Positions 7,607 through 17,037 of a DNA stretch of 43,894 nt are shown piece after piece. The notes beneath the pieces are model-generated. The model was not told the DNA's origin. It saw only the letters and a program-made list of their open reading frames with translations, and did no database searches. The stretch comes from CAZQQN01 sp964595485 (GTDB lineage: Bacteria; Bacteroidota; Bacteroidia; CAILMK01; CAYYUA01): assembly GCA_964595485.1 (NCBI GenBank), contig CAZQQN010000025.1, positions 1-43,894 on the forward strand, written 5' to 3'. The number at the start of each line of letters is the position of its first letter. Position 1 is the stretch's first letter. The translations under genes and the position numbers were made by a program.

Positions 7607-10000
7607 CTAATCTGTTCTGGCCTTGTTGGATTGTTTTTCTTGACTCTTCGTTACAACCGCTATAGGCACTCCATCAACGGTAATTTTGTGGATTGTATTC
7701 TTAGGGGGCCATTTGCCCTTTTCAATGTAATCCAACGGAAACCAGCGAGCTATAAAAATCCCATAATCCCAATCTTTGCCTTCCATACGTTCTAACTTTG
7801 TCTTATGCCAATTGATATTAGGTTGGTATCGGTAAAGGGCTTCCTTTTCAGGTTCTAAATAATTGGTATTAACCTGAATAGTACTATCTTTATGATGGTT
7901 TTTCTGTAGATAAGGGCCGAGAAATTGAAAGGCTTCTTTGGAAGCATTGCCCCAATAATCCAGCTCATAGTTACCATAAGCTCCCTTAACGCCGCCAATT
8001 ATTTGATTGTAATAGACGTACTCATGCGGGTGATTACGGACTATGAAGCTTAATGGCAAAATGAGTAGAAAACCCAATAAACCAAAACTGAAAATTCTTA
8101 GTAAACGATGATTTAAGCCATTTAGCAGGTGAAGCCATGATTGGCTTGCCACAACAACTAGCGAAGGATATATGAACAGTAATTGCCGCATACCATCGTA
8201 AACATTAGACCCTTTGGCAATGATGAAACCTATGGGAAAAAATACGGTAAAAAGTACCATAAGGTATTCATTCCTCCGTTGTTTTGAAACCCGGTAAATA
8301 GACCAGCCAATCAGGATAGCAAATCCAACTATTATAAATAAAGGGCTTGTAATCCCGAGGTACTTAAAAATGTAATACCATGGAAGTTGATCAGATTTCA
8401 TCATTTGTCCTTCAAACCAGGTACTAACCGCATTATCAAAATCAGACATTTTTGCCAGGGCATCGAAAGGATGTTCAATCGGCCCTCTTAAACCATAAGG
8501 CCAAAATATTAAGCCCCCAAAGTATCCAAAAACAGTCACAATTAAACACACCCAGAATCCCCTTTTCAGGTGAAATTTTGAAAATGGCGTATTACCGCTC
8601 ACTAAATACGCATTCAAAACATAAATAATGATGAACAACCCAAAGTAATTGATAAGCAATAGCCCTCCTATCCGAATACTGATAGCACACGCAATAGCAA
8701 AGATAAACCAGAATACAGTCCGTTTACTTGGAAAGGGAAATTCCCTGATAGTTTTAACCATGAAGTACGTCCCCATAGCAAAAGCAGCAGCAAAAGGGAT
8801 ATCTTTAGGATTATTCATAGCATGACCAAAAAAACGGGGCGATAAAGCTATAAAGAGTAAAGCCATTAGACCGCCACGCCAGCCACCAAGGTATTTCCCC
8901 AGTAAACCGGTAAATAAAATTCCCAAAAATCCGATCAATGCATTGAAAATATGCCGGATTTGATAAGTATAATCCTGATCAAATAAGGGATTGAAAATTT
9001 TAACCGCGAAACCGCTGTAAGTATCAAACAAGCCTCCATAAAATTTCCTGTTCCTGTATTCTAACGCACTCTTATCTTCTCCAAAGGTTAAGTAAAAGTC
9101 TGTTAATTTGTTAGCGCTTTTTTCAACGAAATACTCATCCCATGTAGCGCCATGATCCAAACTTAAAATAGGCATAAGTAAAAATAAAGTAGCCAATACC
9201 AAAGTGAAGCCCAAACGGCTGTAATAGTTAGGGGAACCCAACCCACCTGGTGATGAAATATGCTCTTGCCTGAAAATAACTTTTAATGGTTCAAGGAGTT
9301 GATACCGCACTTTGAAAGCCACAGCTCGCTTAAATGCCTGCCATTTAGTAAAGGTGGGGATGGGAACCATTGATTGCTCACCACTGGTATCAACCCGTTC
9401 TTCTGTAATATGAACGCCTTCCATTTCCGCCCTGTGTGTACTTTCTACCTGGAAGCATGGAGAATGGGAGGATGTCTTGTTGAATAAGTAGCAAGCCAGT
9501 TTGGTGGGATATAGCTTTAAAGGCGCTAAAGGAGCATTTGACCTTAACGTAGTTAATGCTTTGTACCAATTGAGATTTTTCTGCTTAGGATGAACAGGTT
9601 TATTAGCATTAGCCTGCTTCTTGGAAAGTGCAAGTATTGTTTGATCAGCAATGTTACTTTCCAGGGATGAAAAAGGTATTTCAGCTAACAAAGTATCGAG
9701 TAATTGGGGACTCCTGACCTCAAGTTCTGTCATTGTAAGTAAATAGCCTGCCTCAGCTTTTTTAGCAGCTTCCTGGAGTCCTTCTCCATGTGTCTCGCAA
9801 TTTAAAACGGTGATAACCTTCTCTTTCCCCTGCTCAAGAGCCTTTTCAGAAAATGAATGGCCACCTCCCCCATTCAATAAGAATAATTCATGAACACTTT
9901 CATGAGCGTTCATGACGGTTTGCCATTGTTCTATAAACTGGTTTGGATTCTCAAGATCAGTAGGTATTGGGAATACTAATGAGAAACTTGCAGAGGCCAT
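7607..10000 (-). CDS. GT39/ArnT-like membrane glycosyltransferase with an N-terminal GT2-like domain
   Basis: Residues about 262-700 are a GT-C fold with many membrane helices. The acidic pair after the first helix that defines the PMT/ArnT superfamily is Asp288-Glu289 (GATWDE), and SPRFFGHAMNNPKD (387-400) is a second conserved loop. The C-terminal 130 residues form a soluble domain (WGNASKEAFQFLGPYL region). Such enzymes move a sugar from a polyprenyl-phosphate carrier to a protein or lipid on the outer face of the inner membrane. Residues 1-110 look like a weakened GT2/DPM1 domain: FSLVFPI, then HELFLLNGGGG, then GYLLTMTELEVRSPQLLDTL where GT2 enzymes have the DxD motif, which is missing here. 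Substrate and acceptor cannot be told. Upstream lies the giant T9SS surface protein, a possible but unproven client. Confidence 0.85.
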   Translation of the reverse strand: MASASFSLVFPIPTDLENPNQFIEQWQTVMNAHESVHELFLLNGGGGHSFSEKALEQGKEKVITVLNCETHGEGLQEAAKKAEAGYLLTMTELEVRSPQLLDTLLAEIPFSSLESNIADQTILALSKKQANANKPVHPKQKNLNWYKALTTLRSNAPLAPLKLYPTKLACYLFNKTSSHSPCFQVESTHRAEMEGVHITEERVDTSGEQSMVPIPTFTKWQAFKRAVAFKVRYQLLEPLKVIFRQEHISSPGGLGSPNYYSRLGFTLVLATLFLLMPILSLDHGATWDEYFVEKSANKLTDFYLTFGEDKSALEYRNRKFYGGLFDTYSGFAVKIFNPLFDQDYTYQIRHIFNALIGFLGILFTGLLGKYLGGWRGGLMALLFIALSPRFFGHAMNNPKDIPFAAAFAMGTYFMVKTIREFPFPSKRTVFWFIFAIACAISIRIGGLLLINYFGLFIIIYVLNAYLVSGNTPFSKFHLKRGFWVCLIVTVFGYFGGLIFWPYGLRGPIEHPFDALAKMSDFDNAVSTWFEGQMMKSDQLPWYYIFKYLGITSPLFIIVGFAILIGWSIYRVSKQRRNEYLMVLFTVFFPIGFIIAKGSNVYDGMRQLLFIYPSLVVVASQSWLHLLNGLNHRLLRIFSFGLLGFLLILPLSFIVRNHPHEYVYYNQIIGGVKGAYGNYELDYWGNASKEAFQFLGPYLQKNHHKDSTIQVNTNYLEPEKEALYRYQPNINWHKTKLERMEGKDWDYGIFIARWFPLDYIEKGKWPPKNTIHKITVDGVPIAVVTKSQEKQSNKARTD

Positions 10001-10223
10001 GCTTTTTTGCCCTATTTAATAACTTGGAAAAGCAATTACAACATAACTGGGGATTAATAGCTACAAAATTGAGGAAAATAAAGAAATAGTAATGAAAATT
10101 CGGTGGCCCTATTTAAAAATTGATATGTCTATATCCGGAATAAAAAAGCAGGTTAACCATGATGAGATTTGTAACCAGTTTAAAAACCAATCATTACCTG
10201 GCAGACTTATCCTAATCCAAGGG

Positions 10224-13200
10224 TCAGTGCTTTACTACAATTTTACGGTACACCTGCTTCTCACTACCCTTAGGCGTAGCTTTCAGGAGATAACTTCCCG
10301 GATCCAAATTTGGAAGTGACCACTTAAGCATCTCTTGCTCTACGGGTATGGTTGTTTTTTTAAGCATTTTACCCGCAATGGTTTTTAATTGTAGGTCAAC
10401 AAGGACATTAGGGTTCCCTGTTTTACGTTTCACCATCAAGGATTGCTCAAATGGGTTTGGATAAATATTAAGTTGTAATGATTTCCCGTATTGATTGACC
10501 CCAAGGTCAATTATGCTTATGGTATCCCGGTAATAGGCAGTACAGTTTTCCTCAGAGCGGACTGCTAACCTGAACGGGTATTGTCCTTTATCTCCGAAAT
10601 CATATACTACCCTTCCTGAGTCATTTTCAAGGGTATCAGTAGGAAAGGCCCAGCTATAGTAAGGGTAACTTGAATCAGCTGCTTCAAAAGCCACTTTATA
10701 ACGCCATTTTTGTTCGTAACTGAAAGATAGACCAGGGAGCGGATTGACTTTAAAACTGTCAGCTGCTTTACGAACACAACCATTGCTACCGGTCGCTTTC
10801 ACCTCGAAGGCTTGCCAACCATCCTCATCCATTTTAAGGGCAAATGAATCTTTTTGCTCTAAAAGGATACTGGTATCCCGGAAGTTCCATCGAGTAGCGT
10901 CTAAACCGATTCCCTTAAGGCTTGTAGAATCAAAGAATGTCAATACATTACCTTCACATTCCAGCCCTTGATAGCTGTATTGAATTTTGGGCGAAGAAAC
11001 GATCCTAACGGTATCTCTGAAAGTATCGGTGCAGCCCATTGCTGACCTGGCTACAAGTTTTACAGGTTTACTTCCCGTATCTTTAAAGCTTAAACCCGTT
11101 GAAAAGCCTGAATCTATTAGATTCCCTGCTTCCCAATGGTAACTTTTGACCCCCGTAATCCCAGTATCGGTTAAATTGGTAACCGGAAGTTGAGCATACT
11201 GGCAAGTATCCGATTCACTAAAGCGAGCTTCAAATTGAGGATTATACGGAATTTGCCGACTGGTACTATCCCAGCATCCAACACTATCGCGGACAGTAAG
11301 TCGGATATTTTTGAAGCCGCTTTGTGCAGGCTTGTAAAAGGCTGTATCGCCCTGGCCTATTAACGAATCACCATTTTCCCAGTTGGTGGTTACAAGGTCA
11401 GATTGAGTAACGGTAGTGTCTTTAAACAACAAGGAATCAAAGCTGCAGGGATTTTCTGCTAAAAAGCCGGCTAATGGCTTAGGCTGGATGGTAGAATCCC
11501 TCTTAACAGAATCTATACAACCATAGTTACTCTTAGTAAGCAGTTTAACGGATGCATTACCCGCTGAATCAAAAAACGGCATAAAAGTCGAATCAGTGCC
11601 TTTTACCTGGCCATTCACTTTCCATTTATAGCTGGAAATGGTACCATCAGCGATACTGCTACCATTCCTCAAGACAAGTGAATCTTTCTCACATGCAGGT
11701 TCCAGCCATGAGAATTTCGGGTTTGGGTTAGGCCTTATATTAACGGTTTGAGAGGCGGAGTGCTGGCATCCACTGCGACCTTTAACGGTTAGTTTCAAAG
11801 AATAATCCCCTGGTTTGTTAATAGCATACTGAAAAGAGTCCCCGGTCTGGTTAGACTGATTTGGCATTTGCCATTTCTGAGTTGTAGCAACGCTATCGGG
11901 GAGTTGGGATAAACTTTCTGCCAGAAAAGGTTCACCCGGACATATACCGGTATCTACCCTAAAACGGGCCTTTAAGCTATCCCTGAACCATTTGAAAGCA
12001 AATCCCTCTTCTTCAATAAGACTATCGCTTGAAAATTCAACATAAAAGCTACCTGAATGCGCAACCAGGGTATCCGGTGGTTGATTCAAATAAGAAAAGC
12101 CTGATGAAGCAGTATCAAACAAGGGCTCACCGCTTTTGTCTACTCCATCATAAATACGGAGTGAATCACCGGGCCCAAAGTCAAAGGTGTCCTTAGCAAG
12201 GTATAACCTGGCAGCGCAAGGGTTAATAAGCATCTTGCATATTCCTTTGCCTGATGTATCATTATTCAGGTTGCTTGAATATTCATCATTGAAGCCACCG
12301 TCATCCACTAAATAACCTTCTGCAGAGTTCGTTGTATCCCTGTCACACATCAGGGCTCTATCCCTTACAAAGATTGATTGCGGCTTGCAAGCAGTATCAC
12401 TCCCCTTTTGATTTTTCACCGATAGACACACATCGTAAAAGCCCGCTTCAAAGAATACTATTAAGGGATTTATAGACTGGTTATCAGTACCATTCAGGTA
12501 ACTAAAAGTAAAAGGAAAGCTAACGGTACCCGGATTTCTTGGATTTTTCGGCTCAATCCACCATTTCCTTGAAGTTGGACCATAGGTAGAAGTATCTTTT
12601 AGCTGGATTTCACTGACAAGGTTGGTTTTCGGAGTATCTATAACAAAACCCGCTTCAGGCGCCTGGGATGGCTTTACAACAGAAATATTTTTCTTTACTG
12701 TATCGGTAGCTTTACAGTTACTCAATTCAACCACAACTGTTTGCTGGCCAGCGTTTGAAAATTTGTGACGAATCGAATCGGTTCCTGAATAGTCTTTTTT
12801 GCCATCATTGTTAATATCCCATGAAAAACGATTCCGATTACCCTGACTTAAATCAACCTGTAATTCCGTAAGATGGTTGACATAAACCGGTGTGTCAATT
12901 ACTAACATTCCTTTTGGGGTATCATTCGGAGCTGAAGACCAATCAGCCTTGAAGCCCGAGGCATTGGCATTTGTATTGGTTTTTAGTTCAATGTAAAAGG
13001 CACCGCTATCAGAGTAAAGGGTATCAGGAGGTTTGTTCGAATTGTTAAAGCCAGAACCTGAGTGATAAGCAGTGCCATTTTTATCTTTTCCGTCAAAGAT
13101 CTTTAAATCGTCACTACCATCAATATCCAGCGAATCAACGGCAAGTTTCAGTTCTCCGGGACACGAAGGGGCTATTGTAAAACCACATTGCTTCTCATTC

Positions 13201-15776
13201 GAATAATCACCAGAGGGTCCACCATCATCATATAAAACGCCATTGTATTGCTTACTCTGATTTACTCCCTGTTTACAGAGTTGGTATTGTTTTGATACAT
13301 CAACCCAGTTTGGCTTCTGAAGGGTGTCATAACCAGCAGCATTGCCAACAATCAATGTTATATCCTTCTTACCAGTATCGCTGTAATGCTTTTTAGGGTA
13401 TTGTTGATATACTGTATCATGGTCCCCAAGGTACCATTCCCAGTAAGTAGGATTGTTGGCAGACATGGATTTAAACGTCACAGTTTGACCAACTACAGGA
13501 TTCCGGTCACTAACCGATAGCTTAGCAACGGGTTTCTGGGGGTCTTCAACATATATGGAGCGCTTGATGGTATCCGTGCCGGATTGATTGGTAACAACCA
13601 ATTGAATGGTATATTGCCCGGAAGAAACAAATGTGACCTCAGGATTCGAGCTCGATGAATCGAAATTGGCAACATAGGTTATAGAATCCGGCTGAAAACC
13701 CCATTTAACAGACTGGCCATAGCGCGACTGATCCTTAAGCTTGACGGGAGCCCCCCTATCAACGGTATCCTTGGGAACCCTGAAATAGGCGCTTGGCTTA
13801 AATTGTTCATAAATGCGAATTTGCTTTTCCGTGGAATCAGAGCATCCGCCTTCACTTTTTACCGTTAAAGAAACAGGATAAACACCAGCACTATCATATT
13901 GATAAGAAGGGTTATTTAAGTTTGAAGTATCCAGTCCGGTGCTGAATGAATCCCTGAATTCCCAAAAGTGACTATTAATACTACCACCTTCTGTTTTATC
14001 AACGAATTGAACGGCTTGACCTGCGAGACTGTCAGCCACGGCAAAGGCCACATTGAGGTTTTCAACACGTAACCATTGTTTGGTAGAATCCTTTTTACCA
14101 GCTTTGGTATGCACTGTTAACCAGACCGGGTAATAGCCACTGCTATCATACAAGTAGTTTGGATTGACACTTTGAGCGGTATCACCTGTTCCAAAATCCC
14201 ACTCATATCGGGTTATGGAATCAGAACCGGTGGTAATGAAAGATTTATTCACGAATGAAGCAGAGTCACCTTTACAAAGTGTTTTTACTGAGAAGCGAGG
14301 GACCAGCCGGTTGCTATCCGAGAGGTATACGGTATAATCCTCGGACTCCCCAAAATTCAAAGGATTGGTGCATGGTTTTGGTTTGAGACTGTTATTGGTA
14401 GATGAGTTGCTGTATTGAACGTTGAATCTTAGGCGAGTTTGGCCAACCTCCAGGTTCTGGGGTATTTTTATGGTGTCCTGTATTAAAGCATTATTAGAGG
14501 TAGCATAAAATGTGTCCCAAATCTTTTCCTTAACCGTGTCGAATTTACCATCCTGGTTCAGGTCCAGCCACATAGCTGCAAAAGCTGAATTTACGCCATT
14601 GCCTATTCTGAAACTAAGGGGATAAGATCCTCCGCCCCAAAAGGTATCAGTTTGATTCGGGTAATAGGCATACCCTTGATTATCAGCTCCCGTTTGATTG
14701 GTGATCGCCTCAAGGCCTATACTATCTATGTAGACAAAGTTATTTTGGTTGCCCCTTGATAAGCAGTAATCAATGGTTTTGTCAGGTACAGGGTCAACAG
14801 GAGAAGGCGTGAAGCTCCTATCTGCATAAACGGAAAGCGCCCTTCCATTCACTTGATTACCCAGGACAGCATTGGAATCCACATCAGCAGATAACCATAA
14901 AAAATTATTACCCGGAGCAAGCGTATCGCCAGCCTGCAAGTTCAAAGACCCTCCCACATTTTTTGTGGAATCATTCTTAGCTAAGTTTTTCAAAGGCTGA
15001 GAATGAGAAGCCTGGAAGAGGTTTGCCCCCGTCAGGTCACTTAAGCGCTCAGAACCCATAAAATCAAAGGTAGAACTGTCCAGGGTTAAGGGATTCAGAA
15101 TGCCGTTTGGATTTGTGCCAACCTTTATCCCTAATATTTTTTGATCATTTCCACCCCTTGGTAGAAAAGACGAACCAGTGTCAAATGTTTGAACAGCATT
15201 AACAGATTGTACAGCAGCATCCTTAATGATAACAGTGTAATCATGGAAATTTTGATAAAAATCCAGGAAACCACCATTTTGACAAGGATTGGGCGCTGAG
15301 GTTCCAAGCATGGTGCCGATGCGTAAACGGGTTTTTCCTTTCGGTAAATTAGCTGGCACATTGAACTTGAATTCATACCTGTGAGAGCCGCTATTAGCCT
15401 GGTCAAGCTGGGTAAAGATCCGTTCAGAGGTTTCGAAGGCATTGTTTTGATTAAAATCAATCCACCCCCTCACAGTCTGGGTATTGGCTCCATTGCCCAA
15501 TGCCACTTGTACTTGATACTTACCCCCTTTCGCTAAAGTGGCTGTGTCCTGGTTGAGAAAAGAGCGATAACTACTACCGGTGGATGCATTATTCCGGGTG
15601 ATAGAATTGGACAGGTCACTTAATTCTACTTGGTGAATAAAGGTAAAGAAAGGGTCCCTTGATTGATTCCCTGAATAGGTAGGAGAGCAATAAGACTGCG
15701 CTAAACAGGTCTGGAAGGAGAAAACAACAAAACCTAAGGCCAAAATGCTAATGTAAGCTCCTTTCAATAACCTCAT
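10224..15776 (-). CDS. giant T9SS-secreted surface protein with GEVED, PKD and CUB domains
   Basis: About 1850 residues. I place the start at 15776, where an ATG is preceded by AAAGGAAAA and begins a clear signal peptide ending in CLAQ; the reading frame stays open 75 bases further upstream but has no signal there. Domain order by position: GEVED-type beta domain (WIDFNQNNAFE, near 15450), a second GEVED (WLDLNQDGKFD near 14560, ending GESEDYTV), about four PKD-like repeats (14200-13300, e.g. YEWDFGTGD, YPVSLTV), a CUB domain (13280-12940; DDGGPSGDY), two PKD-like repeats, a second CUB (12350-11980; DDGGFNDEY), then further PKD/Ig-like repeats. The C-terminal T9SS sorting domain holds IYPNPFEQ (near 10460) and ends in IVVKH. 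This is the design of adhesins or extracellular matrix proteins of gliding or biofilm-forming Bacteroidota; the ligand is unknown. Confidence 0.9.
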   Translation of the reverse strand: MRLLKGAYISILALGFVVFSFQTCLAQSYCSPTYSGNQSRDPFFTFIHQVELSDLSNSITRNNASTGSSYRSFLNQDTATLAKGGKYQVQVALGNGANTQTVRGWIDFNQNNAFETSERIFTQLDQANSGSHRYEFKFNVPANLPKGKTRLRIGTMLGTSAPNPCQNGGFLDFYQNFHDYTVIIKDAAVQSVNAVQTFDTGSSFLPRGGNDQKILGIKVGTNPNGILNPLTLDSSTFDFMGSERLSDLTGANLFQASHSQPLKNLAKNDSTKNVGGSLNLQAGDTLAPGNNFLWLSADVDSNAVLGNQVNGRALSVYADRSFTPSPVDPVPDKTIDYCLSRGNQNNFVYIDSIGLEAITNQTGADNQGYAYYPNQTDTFWGGGSYPLSFRIGNGVNSAFAAMWLDLNQDGKFDTVKEKIWDTFYATSNNALIQDTIKIPQNLEVGQTRLRFNVQYSNSSTNNSLKPKPCTNPLNFGESEDYTVYLSDSNRLVPRFSVKTLCKGDSASFVNKSFITTGSDSITRYEWDFGTGDTAQSVNPNYLYDSSGYYPVWLTVHTKAGKKDSTKQWLRVENLNVAFAVADSLAGQAVQFVDKTEGGSINSHFWEFRDSFSTGLDTSNLNNPSYQYDSAGVYPVSLTVKSEGGCSDSTEKQIRIYEQFKPSAYFRVPKDTVDRGAPVKLKDQSRYGQSVKWGFQPDSITYVANFDSSSSNPEVTFVSSGQYTIQLVVTNQSGTDTIKRSIYVEDPQKPVAKLSVSDRNPVVGQTVTFKSMSANNPTYWEWYLGDHDTVYQQYPKKHYSDTGKKDITLIVGNAAGYDTLQKPNWVDVSKQYQLCKQGVNQSKQYNGVLYDDGGPSGDYSNEKQCGFTIAPSCPGELKLAVDSLDIDGSDDLKIFDGKDKNGTAYHSGSGFNNSNKPPDTLYSDSGAFYIELKTNTNANASGFKADWSSAPNDTPKGMLVIDTPVYVNHLTELQVDLSQGNRNRFSWDINNDGKKDYSGTDSIRHKFSNAGQQTVVVELSNCKATDTVKKNISVVKPSQAPEAGFVIDTPKTNLVSEIQLKDTSTYGPTSRKWWIEPKNPRNPGTVSFPFTFSYLNGTDNQSINPLIVFFEAGFYDVCLSVKNQKGSDTACKPQSIFVRDRALMCDRDTTNSAEGYLVDDGGFNDEYSSNLNNDTSGKGICKMLINPCAARLYLAKDTFDFGPGDSLRIYDGVDKSGEPLFDTASSGFSYLNQPPDTLVAHSGSFYVEFSSDSLIEEEGFAFKWFRDSLKARFRVDTGICPGEPFLAESLSQLPDSVATTQKWQMPNQSNQTGDSFQYAINKPGDYSLKLTVKGRSGCQHSASQTVNIRPNPNPKFSWLEPACEKDSLVLRNGSSIADGTISSYKWKVNGQVKGTDSTFMPFFDSAGNASVKLLTKSNYGCIDSVKRDSTIQPKPLAGFLAENPCSFDSLLFKDTTVTQSDLVTTNWENGDSLIGQGDTAFYKPAQSGFKNIRLTVRDSVGCWDSTSRQIPYNPQFEARFSESDTCQYAQLPVTNLTDTGITGVKSYHWEAGNLIDSGFSTGLSFKDTGSKPVKLVARSAMGCTDTFRDTVRIVSSPKIQYSYQGLECEGNVLTFFDSTSLKGIGLDATRWNFRDTSILLEQKDSFALKMDEDGWQAFEVKATGSNGCVRKAADSFKVNPLPGLSFSYEQKWRYKVAFEAADSSYPYYSWAFPTDTLENDSGRVVYDFGDKGQYPFRLAVRSEENCTAYYRDTISIIDLGVNQYGKSLQLNIYPNPFEQSLMVKRKTGNPNVLVDLQLKTIAGKMLKKTTIPVEQEMLKWSLPNLDPGSYLLKATPKGSEKQVYRKIVVKH

Positions 15777-16221
15777 TATATTTTCCTTTGTGGTAATAAT
15801 TCTTTGCAATTTAATGAATAAAGCATGATTAAATAAATTTTTGGCTATCACAACTTATAAAAGTAAGATGGCCAATAGTTAAACGTTGCCTTTGAGGGTA
15901 TGTGAATTAGGCCTTAGTGATTAATCAATGGTATTTTATTGGTTTAAGCACCCGATTTTAAAGGGTTATTCAACTATTGGTAAGTATTCAAAATTCCAAT
16001 GCAAGCCAATCTATTACTACAAAATCTTCTAAAACATCGGGTAGATTAGTCTGCGCTATAGGGAATAAATCGTGGGCGAAGGAACATGGTTTGCCCCTTA
16101 TTTAACCTCGTGGCTCTGTCAAGAGAGCGTAACAACGCTGGAAAAGGCCCCGGGAGAATGACATATAATCTAAAAGGTGAGCAAGGCAAGTTTTCCCGCA
16201 AAAAAAGAAAAGTTTGAAAGA
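15777..16221. other. gene-free stretch upstream of the giant surface protein
   Basis: 445 bases between the 5' end of the surface-protein gene and the stop of the cupin gene, both on the minus strand. The part next to the surface-protein gene is AT-rich and should hold its promoter, but I find no exact TAnnTTTG element. Nothing else is recognised. Confidence 0.6.
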
Positions 16222-16728
16222 TCACTCTCTTGTTAAGCGCTTGATCAACTCCTTATGTTGGGGATATTCCTTGATCAACGCATCCCGCTCTGCTATTTCA
16301 AAATCGGTAAACTCAAAACCTGGAGTCATAGTGCAACTCATAAGGGTATAACCACGGGGATTACTAACCCTAGCCCCAAACCAGCGGTTTCTGTAAATGA
16401 TCACCTGTGGTTCCTCACCAGCATCCAGGTTCGGGCCAAGGTAAAATTTATCAAGGGCTCCGTCATGATTGATTACAAATATTTCGAGCGGATCACCGGC
16501 ATGGTAGTGCCATATTTCATCACTTTTAAGTCGGTGAAAAGCGGAAAACTTTTCTTCCTTTAGTAAAAAGTATATAGCAGTAGAAAAATTACGATCTCCG
16601 TGGTATTCAGAAGGCAGGTCATGTTGGGGTATTTTCTGGCTTGAACGATATGTCTCCTTGAAATAGCCACCTTCAGGATGATCATACAAGCCAAGTTTTT
16701 CTATCCAATAATCGGCCTCGCTTTTCAT
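16222..16728 (-). CDS. cupin superfamily protein (DUF985 / cupin_5)
   Basis: 168 residues from the ATG at 16728. A TTG-initiated form could begin 24 bases upstream, but that TTG lies inside the predicted -7 promoter element, so the ATG is the better start. The fold is RmlC-like: HPEGGYFKETYRS near the N-terminus, FSTAIYFLL, then FHRLKSDEIWHYHAGDPLE with the paired histidines of the cupin motif, and a C-terminal half holding WFGARV and MTPGFEFTDFE, all hallmarks of DUF985. Structures of this family exist (e.g. yeast Yml079w), but no activity is established. It stands alone, divergent from the propeller protein gene. Confidence 0.9.
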   Translation of the reverse strand: MKSEADYWIEKLGLYDHPEGGYFKETYRSSQKIPQHDLPSEYHGDRNFSTAIYFLLKEEKFSAFHRLKSDEIWHYHAGDPLEIFVINHDGALDKFYLGPNLDAGEEPQVIIYRNRWFGARVSNPRGYTLMSCTMTPGFEFTDFEIAERDALIKEYPQHKELIKRLTRE

Positions 16729-17037
16729 AAAGCCTTTTTTTAACCCTTGCAAAGGTAACGTTTACTTAGCGGTATGCTAAGAAGTTCAGGAAAAGCATAA
16801 GAAAATTCGGTTAGGTTTAGTTTAATGGTCGGTTTTCATTTATTGCAGCCATTGTTTCATAAACTATAAGGAAGATCGTGGAGCAAGCATTGTGGTATGT
16901 TTGGAAAGGCCTTTTTTCCTTAGCCTCTTGCAAAAATCAAATACCGTTGAAACTTTTTGGATATGCCATCTCATTGCTAATTTTGAATTTCTTGAAGTTT
17001 ATAAATGTCCCATTAATCTATCTTAAAACAAAAAAAC
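16729..17037. other. divergent intergenic region
   Basis: 309 bases between the cupin gene (minus) and the propeller protein gene (plus). It contains the cupin -7 element at 16750-16757. The plus-strand promoter is not evident. A 62-codon open frame at 16878 has no family features and overlaps the next gene, so I do not call it. Confidence 0.6.
16750..16757 (-). promoter_or_regulatory. -7 promoter element (TACCTTTG) for the cupin gene
   Basis: TAnnTTTG on the minus strand ending 21 bases before the ATG at 16728. It decides the start: transcription would begin about 7 bases after the element, too close to use the upstream TTG. Confidence 0.5.

Noticed and set aside
15777..15851. 25-residue N-terminal extension of the giant surface protein
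   Set aside because: The extension would bury the signal peptide; the ATG at 15776 has a good ribosome-binding sequence directly before it.
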